DNA of 64,000 nucleotides from Niallia taxi. Lineage in GTDB: Bacteria; Bacillota; Bacilli; Bacillales; Cytobacillaceae. Shown one piece after another: positions 39,533-47,576 of the stretch. Both the position numbers and the translations under genes were made by a program. Below the pieces are notes generated by a model. It made no database searches. It was not told the DNA's origin and worked only from the letters and a program-made list of their open reading frames with translations. Each line of letters opens with the position of its first letter. The stretch's first letter is position 1. The stretch spans positions 372,001 through 436,000 of the forward strand of contig NZ_RZTZ01000003.1 of NCBI RefSeq assembly GCF_004005475.1. The letters run 5' to 3'.

Positions 39533-40510
39533 TTACATACTCTTCTTTTTCATTTGCTTCGGATACTTCAATAACATATCTCCTAACAGAAACTGCCCCT
39601 TCAAGTACTGATGGATAACGACTCTTTTCATTATTTTCTTCATGCCTTTATTATTATGCTTCACAGCATTCCTCCATTTTGGAAAGTAGCGATCCATCGT
39701 GCTTCTTATACTACGGGATATTTCCAGCCTTACCGACATATCCTCCACATACATGAGCTTAAATAATAGTCCATTTAATAGATGATCGATAAACAATTGC
39801 TCAACCTTGTTTATATTTTTATTAAGCTTCCCTTGAGTTTCTAATTCCCGATAAACATTTTCAACCATATGAATCTTATCTTTCAGTTTTAAAGGGTTTA
39901 TCGTGTTTGTCTGTGAGGAATTCCTTGAAACGTCATAATAGTAGAGTGCTTTATCGATTTTCACTACATTATTAGCGTTCGCCACTACCACTGGTATGAT
40001 GCCGAGATCCTCATACCAATAGCCCTCAGGAAAACGATGATTCTCCCATAGCTTTCTGCTATAAAGCTTGTTCCAGGGTGCTGTTGTGCTGCTATGCAGC
40101 TCTTTGCCAAGGTGGACATGCTCATTTTGACCTTGTTTATTATGCTTGTAATAGTCAAACACAACTAAATCACAAGGCTGACTGTTTACGGCATCAACAC
40201 AAGCTTGAACAGCATTGCTGTCCATAAAATCGTCACTGTCGACAAACATGAAATAATCACCTTTGGCCACACTCATCCCAAGATTGCGGGCACTTGCCTG
40301 CCCGCCATTTTCTTTATGTAAAATATGTATTCGATTGTCCTCTTTCCCAAGCCCCTCTAACATACGGAAGGAGTTATCTGTTGAGCCGTCATTTACCGCG
40401 ATTATTTCGATATTTCGGTATGACTGGCTACTAATAGAAGTAAAGCATCTTGCCATATATGCCTCCACATTATAAATCGGTACGATAATGCTTATTAACG
40501 GATTAGTCAT
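39533..40510 (-). CDS. family 2 glycosyltransferase, EpsJ-like
   Basis: 325 residues. GT-A fold with ISIIVPIYNVEAYMARC at the start, AVNDGSTDNS in the nucleotide site, NGGQASARNLG and the metal-binding FVDSDDFMD. Length and layout resemble EpsJ and other short GT2 enzymes of exopolysaccharide operons. GGAGG precedes the ATG by 11 bases. It is the promoter-proximal gene of the four-gene operon. Confidence 0.9.
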   Translation of the reverse strand: MTNPLISIIVPIYNVEAYMARCFTSISSQSYRNIEIIAVNDGSTDNSFRMLEGLGKEDNRIHILHKENGGQASARNLGMSVAKGDYFMFVDSDDFMDSNAVQACVDAVNSQPCDLVVFDYYKHNKQGQNEHVHLGKELHSSTTAPWNKLYSRKLWENHRFPEGYWYEDLGIIPVVVANANNVVKIDKALYYYDVSRNSSQTNTINPLKLKDKIHMVENVYRELETQGKLNKNINKVEQLFIDHLLNGLLFKLMYVEDMSVRLEISRSIRSTMDRYFPKWRNAVKHNNKGMKKIMKRVVIHQYLKGQFLLGDMLLKYPKQMKKKSM

Positions 40511-40822
40511 GTATTGTTTTAACCTCCACTAGCTTGTACATTCTCGTCCAGTTTGCAGCGTTTCTTTGCCGTCTAGCAGAATTTTTCTTTCATTAGAAAG
40601 CACTACTTGTTGATTACCAATCTATTATACAAACAATTATAAAAGCAAAAACGGAAATGGAATTTTTTTAGTATAAACAACATAATTCTTTACACTAAAT
40701 TAAAAATTCTCCTGTTGCTTTTAATGTTTTTCCTGCTCTTGTCCACATAACCATAATATCTACTTAAAAGGCAGCATAGAAATTTACACAGGCTTTGCAG
40801 TGCATCTACTTTTCAGATATGG
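40511..40822. other. intergenic region holding the glycan operon promoter
   Basis: AT-rich, no frames with a ribosome site. The glycan operon promoter must lie here, but no clear consensus and no GTTCTYT-type SinR box was found in it. Confidence 0.4.
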
Positions 40823-40847
40823 GTTTAAAATTTTCCACAGCGTCTAT
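40823..40847 (+). promoter_or_regulatory. promoter-like element shared with 31199-31223
   Basis: GTTTAA, 13 bases, GTCTAT then ATATAT. The distance from GTCTAT to the ATG is 42 bases, identical to the first copy, and the segment between aligns without gaps (AAACTTT, AGGAGGCTG shared). The upstream box equals the SigB -35 consensus. Confidence 0.5.
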
Positions 40848-40883
40848 ATATATAGTACAAACTTTTAAAGGAGGCTGTCCGAA

Positions 40884-41012
40884 ATGGTTAAACCTAATGA
40901 TTTAAAAGACAAAACAGTGGACCGTCCACTTGATGAAAAGAAAGTCGAAGAACAAGTGAAGAATGTGAAAGAAGATCAAAAAGAATCTGATGAGCAAAAG
41001 GATAACGAATAA
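40884..41012 (+). CDS. 42-residue acidic/charged protein
   Basis: MVKPNDLKDKTVDRPLDEKK to the end QKDNE: 42 residues, over half of them D, E, K or R, with no hydrophobic stretch and probably disordered or helical. AAAGGAGG lies eight bases before the ATG. The 5' region is a counterpart of that of the 45-residue gene at 31260. The proteins share composition and a DLKDK/QYKDK-like start but little further identity. Role unknown; co-regulation is the main clue. Confidence 0.65.
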   Translation: MVKPNDLKDKTVDRPLDEKKVEEQVKNVKEDQKESDEQKDNE

Positions 41013-41017
41013 AAAAT

Positions 41018-41040
41018 AAGCCTCCAAAGCTTGGAGGCTT
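41018..41040. terminator. bidirectional terminator
   Basis: Perfect stem AAGCCTCCAA/TTGGAGGCTT with a three-base loop. On the minus strand it is followed by ATTTTTTATT and ends the gene at 41050. Confidence 0.85.
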
Positions 41041-41049
41041 ACTTCTTGT

Positions 41050-41901
41050 TTAACCAAAAATCTCGCTGTCGTTTTGGTCGATATTCAATGCAGAGAACAT
41101 ATAGGCTTGACCAAAGGCTGGGTTGTATTCCTGCTTTTCTGTCAGCTTCTTCAGATGTTTACCAATGGAATATTTCGTTTCACTTGAAATAAACCCAAAC
41201 GGTAATTCTGCTGCTCTTCCGAAATAGATGGATGACTGCTTGCCGCTGCTTAAGGCTATTCTTTTACTGTTCAGCAAATACGGACGATCCATTTGTGTCG
41301 TATAGACTGTTTCCCAGTCATTAATTGTTTCAAAACGGATTTTGGAAAGATGCTCCCCTGCAACGGACAGAAGAATAACATCTGGCTCCAAATAATCAAT
41401 AAGCTTGTGCCAAAGCTGGACACTGTCAGCCTCTAGCTTGCGTTGCTCTTCTTTACTGAGCGTTTCCCAAGTTTGAGTAGTCGCAAGGGACGAACAAATA
41501 TCTGTATGAATGGCCGTATTTTCCATGCTTCCATAGAAGCTGGCATTAAGGCCGTTCAATAACGGCTCATAGGCTGGATCAAACCATTCTTTATAAGGCT
41601 TATCTTGGAAGTATTTGTTTAGGGCAGCCAAATATTGCTGATTGAAATCATAGTATTGGTCTTTTTTCATTGACTGAAAGCGTAGGAAAGGGTCAGGGTC
41701 AGGGAATTCCTTCTTGGAAGGATTCAAACCGACTGTAACAATACGGATCGGGGAATCAAAATATTTTTTGATATTGCCAAAATACAAAATAGGCATAGAA
41801 GTTTTTACAACATAGGATAAATCTTTTTTCAGTTCGTAGTTTTCTAAACATTCTTTAGCTAGACTGGTTAGTTTTGCTGATTGAATAACAATAAAAATCA
41901 C
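41050..41901 (-). CDS. hypothetical protein, weak uracil-DNA-glycosylase-fold resemblance
   Basis: 283 residues, cytosolic. IVTVGLNPSKKEFP near residue 55 followed by a polar loop, and IHTDICSSLAT in the middle, recall motif 1 and later motifs of the uracil-DNA glycosylase superfamily. I cannot confirm a catalytic Asp or His arrangement. Start is a GTG overlapping the AAAGG site; a shorter form is possible. Monocistronic with its own terminator. Confidence 0.55.
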   Translation of the reverse strand: MIFIVIQSAKLTSLAKECLENYELKKDLSYVVKTSMPILYFGNIKKYFDSPIRIVTVGLNPSKKEFPDPDPFLRFQSMKKDQYYDFNQQYLAALNKYFQDKPYKEWFDPAYEPLLNGLNASFYGSMENTAIHTDICSSLATTQTWETLSKEEQRKLEADSVQLWHKLIDYLEPDVILLSVAGEHLSKIRFETINDWETVYTTQMDRPYLLNSKRIALSSGKQSSIYFGRAAELPFGFISSETKYSIGKHLKKLTEKQEYNPAFGQAYMFSALNIDQNDSEIFG

Positions 41902-42185
41902 CCTTTCAAGAATTTAAAAAAAGTATTGCTCTCCTAAATATTTCGACCTCTATTTCTTTTTTCCCTTCCAAAAAACTCTCCACTTACAAACTTTTTTTAA
42001 AGAATGATGCGAAATGCCGAAGACGTACATGTCGAAACGTGCCATAATGAGATTTCCATTAGAAAATGTGCGTTCAAGTTTTTTCCACAAACTATTTACT
42101 ATTAATGTAAAATCACTAACTCCCGGTTGTGGAAACGCCTTCTTTTTTAATGGATAATAATGCTAAAAGAAGGTTTGACATGTTA
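41902..42185. other. gap upstream of the HTH gene, with hairpin
   Basis: No gene seen. CCTTCTTTT at about 42138 pairs with AAAAGAAGG at about 42164. The right arm is also the only candidate ribosome site for the HTH gene. Confidence 0.4.
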
Positions 42186-42235
42186 ATGAGAAATTTTTTG
42201 CGAGTTCATTAGGAAAACAAATCCGCTATGCGAGA

Positions 42236-42424
42236 ATGAAAAGGGGCTTATCCCTTGAAGGGCTTGCAGAACGGACAAGCATGAGCCCAAATTTCATCGG
42301 CAGAATCGAACGAGGTACATCTATCCCAAAATCCTTTACATTATATAAGCTATGCAAGGAACTCGGCATCAATCCTAGTTTTCTTTTCATACAGGCAGAA
42401 AAGGAGTACAAGGAACAGTTTTAG
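42236..42424 (+). CDS. XRE-family helix-turn-helix protein, 5' end apparently frameshifted
   Basis: Small DNA-binding protein. From the first in-frame ATG it has 62 residues, starting MKRGLSLEGLAERT and including SPNFIGRIERGTSIP, i.e. recognition helices of the XRE fold. Helix 1 lies upstream in the same frame (LGKQIRYAR), but there is no start codon for it. An ATG at 42186 would read into this frame if the run of six Ts at 42194-42199 had seven, giving MRNFFASSLGKQIRYARMKR. So the intact gene is probably 42186-42424 with a one-base slip, from mutation, slippage or sequencing error. It is near comK but not obviously linked to it. Confidence 0.65.
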   Translation: MKRGLSLEGLAERTSMSPNFIGRIERGTSIPKSFTLYKLCKELGINPSFLFIQAEKEYKEQF

Positions 42425-42583
42425 TCTTTTCGAGCTTCCTTTCCCCTTTAAATCCTCTCCAATCCTGTATTTTTTACTTTATCCAAGAAATACAAGAGAA
42501 TACCTTCCGCAAAAAATTTTTCTCTTTCTTAGAGCTTGCTGCATACAAACCTCCCTTTTATCCCAAATAAGGAGTGTATGGCT

Positions 42584-43066
42584 ATGGAAAAGATCTGCAA
42601 TGATTATGAAATCAGTGAAAAAACACTTGCCCTAATACCTGCATACAACCTGGAGTACGGCACAATTGCCATGGAGGGAAAAGAGGAATACTACGTTAAG
42701 AAAACGCCGCTGGAGCTGATTAAGCACGCAGCGTTAATCGGCGGAGCAGAATACGATGGACGGCGCTCTTCTATGTCCTTTTTGACAGGGATAAAAAGAA
42801 AGGTCCCTATCCCCATTAACCCCCGTAAAAACATCTATGCCTTCCCGACACAGTCACCAAGTCAAATGGACTGCCACTGGATATTTTTCTCCCATGTAAA
42901 TCTTATTTCTGCTGCTGCCTCTGTTACAAATAAAGAGACGACGGTTTTGTTTCAAAATGGCCAAAAACTGCAGCTAAAGGCATCCCCTCATACACTTGAT
43001 AAGCAGATGTACAGAACATGGATGTGTGTGAAAGCACTGAGCGGCGATCTCCCTGTAATGCCATAA
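42584..43066 (+). CDS. comK: competence transcription factor ComK
   Basis: Master activator of DNA uptake genes; binds pairs of AT-boxes. 160 residues from the ATG at 42584 (AAGGAG nine bases before). Landmarks are FLTGIKRKVPIPINP, IYAFPTQSPSQMDCHWIFFSH, TTVLFQNGQKLQL and QMYRTWM, in the same order as B. subtilis ComK. The C-terminus stops soon after the YRT motif, so about 30 residues are absent, including the FMLYPK segment that in B. subtilis binds MecA for ClpCP degradation. No typical AAAA-N5-TTTT box pair was found in its short upstream region. Confidence 0.92.
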   Translation: MEKICNDYEISEKTLALIPAYNLEYGTIAMEGKEEYYVKKTPLELIKHAALIGGAEYDGRRSSMSFLTGIKRKVPIPINPRKNIYAFPTQSPSQMDCHWIFFSHVNLISAAASVTNKETTVLFQNGQKLQLKASPHTLDKQMYRTWMCVKALSGDLPVMP

Positions 43067-43128
43067 TTCCTTGCCAACCATAATAAAATCAGTTATTAAT
43101 GGTATAAAGTGTTGATTAGGAGGAATAT

Positions 43129-43551
43129 ATGGCAGATATTATTCGGTTTATCGCAGCAATTATGAACGAAATACATGACATAATCATGAATGCAGCCGTC
43201 CATCTTGGCTTACAAGCTACAGATAAGGATTTGCATCTTTGGATTATCGGCATCATCGGTATCCTTTCCTTTTTCATTGTTCATTTTATCTTCAAAAGGC
43301 TCGCCAAATGGAGCATCACAATCATTTCCTTCATCTATACCTTCACACTCATCCTAGTCCTTGTCTTCGCAATCGAAATACAGCAAGGCATCACAGGCAG
43401 AGGCAATATGGAATTCCAAGATGCAGTTGTCGGCATTTACGGGTTTTTACTGTTTTTCGCTATATATGTGATATATAGAATTATCTCTTTTGCTATTAGG
43501 AGAGCATCAACGAAAAAGGCAAAGGCTGGGCGGACGAGAAGATCTCCATAA
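43129..43551 (+). CDS. hypothetical three-span membrane protein
   Basis: 140 residues. An amphipathic N-terminus (MADIIRFIAAIMNEIHD), then three hydrophobic segments (about 38-57, 62-84, 100-122) and a basic tail (RRASTKKAKAGRTRR). AGGAGG precedes the ATG by seven bases. Followed by a strong terminator. Family not recognised; same direction as comK, but 60 bases separate them. Confidence 0.65.
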   Translation: MADIIRFIAAIMNEIHDIIMNAAVHLGLQATDKDLHLWIIGIIGILSFFIVHFIFKRLAKWSITIISFIYTFTLILVLVFAIEIQQGITGRGNMEFQDAVVGIYGFLLFFAIYVIYRIISFAIRRASTKKAKAGRTRRSP

Positions 43552-43565
43552 GTATAAAAGCCCAA

Positions 43566-43607
43566 AAAGCACTTTCACTTGAATTTTAAGTGAAAGTGCT
43601 TTTTTTA
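43566..43607 (+). terminator. terminator
   Basis: Stem AAAGCACTTTCACTT/AAGTGAAAGTGCTTT with a seven-base loop and a seven-T run. Confidence 0.92.
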
Positions 43608-43707
43608 ATCCATCAGGAATCTTTTACTATTACAATCTATTTAAAATCCTCCGATAGAATAGAAAACAAGTTTTTATTTGGTTTTATTCAGGAAGGATGA
43701 ACGACAA

Positions 43708-46700
43708 TTGAGGAAAATAATTTCTGGGGTGTCTGCGATTTTTTTACTCTTTTCCGTGCCTTGCAGTGCTTTTGCCCAATCCTCTGAGGAAACTTCCTTG
43801 AGAGTGGCGGCTGTTAGCACTAGCTTGAACAGGAATATGATTCCGCGCCTTGATACAAGCAAAAGCTTTGATTTTGACAGTGCTGAGGATTATCCGCTCA
43901 TTAGAGATGGTGCAGTTGTTGGAAGCTTAACAGACAGTGGCGGCAGCATGAATGCGATTACTTATATTGGTGTAACTTCGTCTGAAACAATGGATTCTGC
44001 GATGGATATGCATCTTTCTCTGCAAAACGACAGTACGATAAAGGACGACTTTCTGGCAATTGAATTTTATACAAACAATAACGGTTCAATGTCGTATATT
44101 GGAGGCGTTTCAAAGGACATGTCTTCCTCGTTCGGAAACATGAAGCTCGATATTAGTGTTCCTAAATCGCTTTATCATGATAGTCCCTATATATACATCC
44201 GGCTTGGTATCTCCAAGACCCCGTCTGATTTATATTATACGGACACTATTTACTTTAAGGTAACAAATCCTTTTTATACTGGAACAGCGTTGAACACCAG
44301 CAACGGGACAAGCTATTACAGCTTAATCAACAATGAATCGACGAATGCCTATGTGAGTGAAAGTACAGGCTCATTGGAAATAAACAATGACGAATATTCG
44401 CTTAACAGAAATCACGGCAAAGAAGCGTATATGCTTGATTATGTTATTCCATTCGATTCAGAGGATGCAGATAAAGTAACAGCACGCAATAATAGATCCG
44501 TTCTTGCCTCCTATGAAGAAGGTGACAGTAAATCCTTTTGGGTCACAAATATGGAAACAGAGCAAAATTACCAGCTAACAGCAAAACTCCTGTACAGCGG
44601 CACACACAATAATGTATGGGTATACAATAATGAGATAACAGCGGAGGAGGCTGCACAGCTTGGCGAGGAATTTGATGATTCTATTCACAGTACAGTGACA
44701 GCTAATTTTGGGAACGAATCAGATGTTAATAATGATGGAAAGGTTAACATTCTTACATTTGATATTCAGGACGGCTTTGATGGCACAGGCGGTTTTGTTG
44801 CAGGCTACTTTTCACCTGTCGATTTATATAATTACACAAACTCAAATAAGTCAGAGATTTTCTACCTTGATACGTACCCGCTCATGGAAAAATCCGGCGG
44901 TGAACCAGATGTCTCAGAAGCCTATATGACACTTGCCCACGAGTTCCAGCATATGGTCAGCTATAATCAAAACGTGTTCGTTCAAGGAACAACACAGCTA
45001 GACACATGGCTTGATGAAGGCATGTCGATGGCAGCAGAGCAAATGTACTCAAAGAATGTCCTGCAAAGCAGAATTGATTATTATAACACCAGCACAAGCA
45101 TTACAGCAGGACAGTCCTTACTTAACTGGGATTATTATGGAGACACATTAGCAAACTATTCCCTCTCCTACTTGTTCCTGCAATACTTGAAATACCAGGC
45201 AGGACAAGGTGACAGCATCTTTAAGGAAATCATTGCAGACACAAACAGCAGTTACAAAGCTGTTGAGAATATCATCCATAAATACATCGACCCAAGTTTG
45301 TCGTTCGGTCAATTTATGACGAACTTTCGGGCTGCACTTGTATTAAAGAAGGATTCTGGTCCGTATGGCTTTAACGGTGTCCCTGCTTTTGATGCACTAA
45401 AGGTGAAGCTGTACAGCGACACAGGGACACTTTCCTTAAAAGGCGGCGGTGCTGTTGTTATGGCGCTAAGCTCGCCAGAGGACTTTGTTGTACCAACAGC
45501 AAAGGGTGGAGATATAACTTATACCATGCTGACAAGCGGAAACAGCTCAGCCGTACCGACGACACCAACTGTTTATGCAATAGCAGATACGGATACGAAA
45601 TTAAGTGGAATTGCCGAGCCGTACACCACGATTAAAATCACAGCAAATGGCAGCCTTATTGGCAGCGGTACAGCAGCAAGCAATGGCATCTTCCAAATAA
45701 CGATTCCGAAGCAAAAGGCTGGCACAAAGCTTGCGGTCTATGCGGTCAATGCAACGGGCAGCAGCAGTTCACAGGCAGTTATTGCTGTGCAAGACAAAAC
45801 AGCACCTGCCAAGCCGTACGTTAGCTCTGTCAGCGATGCCCAAACAGCCGTTACAGGAACCGCTGAGGCAGGTGCCACTGTACAAGTCCGTTCAGGCTAT
45901 ACGACAATCGGAAAGGCAACAGCAGATGACAAGGGTGTGTTTAAGGTAGCTATCTCCAAGCAAAAGGCTGGCGTAAAGCTATATGTGAATGCAACAGACA
46001 AAGCTGGTAATAAAGGAATGGACACAACAGTCACGGTTATCGACAAGACTCCACCTGCAAAGCCAAAGGTGATAACTGTTATTGATACATCAACAGCGAT
46101 GACTGGCAGTGCCGAAGCAGGTTCTATCATACAAATACGGTCAGGCAATACGATAATGGCAAAAGGAACAGTTAGTGCAAATGGCGGCTATCTCGTTCCG
46201 ATTGCAAAGCAGAAGGCAGGTACAAAGCTTTCTGTCAGTGCAACGGATAAAGCTGGCAATAAGAGTGAGGAAACCATTGTCACCGTTTTGGACAAGACAC
46301 CACCAAGCAAGCCAAGTGTTACCTCGATAAGTGATTTAACAACCTATGTGACAGGCAAAACAGAAGCAAAGGCAAAGGTGTATGTTAAAAGAGGCAGCAC
46401 AACACTTGGAAGTGCAACGGCAGACAGTAAGGGCGCCTATAAAGTTAAAATAGCCAAACAAAAGGCTGGCACGTATTTAACGGTGTACGCAGAGGATGCT
46501 GCTTATAATAAAAGCAGTTCCGTATCTATTAAGGTAGCAGACAAAACAGCACCTGGCATACCAAGTGCAAAAACAGTCACATATAAATCGACGAGCATCT
46601 CTGGCAGTGCGGAGAAATATGCGATTGTATATGTATACAGAGGCAGCAAGTATTTAGGGAAAGCCTCTGTCAGCTCCAAAGGAACCTATACTGTAAGAAT

Positions 46701-46791
46701 CAGCAAGCAGAAAAAAGGCACCACCTTGAAGCTGTACGCAAAAGACAAGGCAGGCAACAAAAGTAATTACCGGACAATCAAAGTAAAATAG
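43708..46791 (+). CDS. secreted M30-type metalloprotease with five Ig-like repeats
   Basis: About 1027 residues. A signal peptide ends near CSAFAQS. The protease part has zinc motif LAHEFQHMVSYN near residue 410 and the downstream Glu region WLDEGMSMAAEQMYS, as in the hyicolysin (M30) family; an upstream beta-rich prodomain precedes it. From about residue 620 five modules of about 82 residues follow, each with a DKTxPxKP linker, TGxAEAGA turn and KQKAGTKL strand; they are bacterial Ig-like domains probably for wall binding. I chose the TTG at 43708 because GGAAGGA lies upstream of it. The longer frame from 43678 reads through that site. Confidence 0.85.
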   Translation: MRKIISGVSAIFLLFSVPCSAFAQSSEETSLRVAAVSTSLNRNMIPRLDTSKSFDFDSAEDYPLIRDGAVVGSLTDSGGSMNAITYIGVTSSETMDSAMDMHLSLQNDSTIKDDFLAIEFYTNNNGSMSYIGGVSKDMSSSFGNMKLDISVPKSLYHDSPYIYIRLGISKTPSDLYYTDTIYFKVTNPFYTGTALNTSNGTSYYSLINNESTNAYVSESTGSLEINNDEYSLNRNHGKEAYMLDYVIPFDSEDADKVTARNNRSVLASYEEGDSKSFWVTNMETEQNYQLTAKLLYSGTHNNVWVYNNEITAEEAAQLGEEFDDSIHSTVTANFGNESDVNNDGKVNILTFDIQDGFDGTGGFVAGYFSPVDLYNYTNSNKSEIFYLDTYPLMEKSGGEPDVSEAYMTLAHEFQHMVSYNQNVFVQGTTQLDTWLDEGMSMAAEQMYSKNVLQSRIDYYNTSTSITAGQSLLNWDYYGDTLANYSLSYLFLQYLKYQAGQGDSIFKEIIADTNSSYKAVENIIHKYIDPSLSFGQFMTNFRAALVLKKDSGPYGFNGVPAFDALKVKLYSDTGTLSLKGGGAVVMALSSPEDFVVPTAKGGDITYTMLTSGNSSAVPTTPTVYAIADTDTKLSGIAEPYTTIKITANGSLIGSGTAASNGIFQITIPKQKAGTKLAVYAVNATGSSSSQAVIAVQDKTAPAKPYVSSVSDAQTAVTGTAEAGATVQVRSGYTTIGKATADDKGVFKVAISKQKAGVKLYVNATDKAGNKGMDTTVTVIDKTPPAKPKVITVIDTSTAMTGSAEAGSIIQIRSGNTIMAKGTVSANGGYLVPIAKQKAGTKLSVSATDKAGNKSEETIVTVLDKTPPSKPSVTSISDLTTYVTGKTEAKAKVYVKRGSTTLGSATADSKGAYKVKIAKQKAGTYLTVYAEDAAYNKSSSVSIKVADKTAPGIPSAKTVTYKSTSISGSAEKYAIVYVYRGSKYLGKASVSSKGTYTVRISKQKKGTTLKLYAKDKAGNKSNYRTIKVK

Positions 46792-46792
46792 A

Positions 46793-46832
46793 AAAAGGCG
46801 TTCTGAAAACAGCTTCAGAACGCCTTTTCTTT
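46793..46832 (+). terminator. terminator of the M30 protease gene
   Basis: Stem AAAAGGCGTTCTGA/TCAGAACGCCTTTT directly after the stop, followed by CTTTACTTTT. Confidence 0.9.
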
Positions 46833-46876
46833 ACTTTTAAACAAACGTTTGATTAATACTGCCTGACCAGCAAAAA

Positions 46877-46907
46877 ACGAAGCCTCTCTGCTAGAAGCTT
46901 CGTTTTT
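46877..46907 (-). terminator. terminator of the sortase operon
   Basis: Stem AACGAAGC/GCTTCGTT (minus strand) followed by TTTTTTGCTGG; T-run on the other side also. Confidence 0.85.
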
Positions 46908-46910
46908 TTA

Positions 46911-47573
46911 TCAGCTATTAAGCTCCTCCTCTACTAAATCAGCAACAAGAATATATCGTCTAGGTGCGTCACCGATATAGTTGAACGGGTAGCAGGTTGT
47001 AACGGTCAAGGTTGCTTTTGGCTTTGGCACTATAACAGTACGGTCATCCTTATCAACAATCCTTACCCTTTTCACTTTATACGTGAATTCACCAGCAGAT
47101 GTCTTCACTGTCAGCAGATCGCCTTTACCGACTTCGCCAAGCCGTCTGAACACAGTATCCCTGTGTCCAGACAAAACAGTGTTGTCATTCTCACCAGGCA
47201 TTACACTGCCGGCAAAATGACCAACACCCTTTTCTAACTCGTCCTCATCTGTTCCGTGAATAATCGGCAAAACAGCATCAAGCTTCGGAATAATGAGCTC
47301 CCCCATATTCTCCCCTACTGCCGGCATTTCTGTATAAAGTGGTTCGCTTTTAGCTGGTTCTTCTTTTTCCTCCTCCTGTGGAGGAGTTTTTTCTTCCTTC
47401 GGCAAATCATCTGCCTTCACTTGCTCTGTCTTATAAAGGAAATAGCCTTTTAAGAAAGGATAAAAATTGGAGCTGGCAACCCAGACTCCAATTAATATGA
47501 CAGCAGCAGTCAATGAAAGAAGAATCCATTGCTTGCGACTATTTCCTCTTCTGTTTTTATTGGCTGCTCGCAT
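46911..47573 (-). CDS. class D sortase
   Basis: 220 residues. N-terminal membrane anchor (about 15-35), a charged Pro/Glu spacer (about 55-80), and the sortase beta barrel. Catalytic His is in VLSGHRDTVF, Cys in TVTTCYPFNY and Arg in GDAPRRYIL. The TLTTC-like sequence and single N-terminal span indicate class D. It starts three bases after the stop of the gene for a surface protein ending in an LPNTA signal, surely its substrate. B. anthracis SrtC, also class D, recognises LPNTA. Confidence 0.92.
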   Translation of the reverse strand: MRAANKNRRGNSRKQWILLSLTAAVILIGVWVASSNFYPFLKGYFLYKTEQVKADDLPKEEKTPPQEEEKEEPAKSEPLYTEMPAVGENMGELIIPKLDAVLPIIHGTDEDELEKGVGHFAGSVMPGENDNTVLSGHRDTVFRRLGEVGKGDLLTVKTSAGEFTYKVKRVRIVDKDDRTVIVPKPKATLTVTTCYPFNYIGDAPRRYILVADLVEEELNS

Positions 47574-47576
47574 TTT

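Noticed and set aside
42236-42424. SinR candidate for the SinI-like protein
   Set aside because: It is a lone XRE domain without the C-terminal SinI-interacting hook, and its reading frame is damaged.
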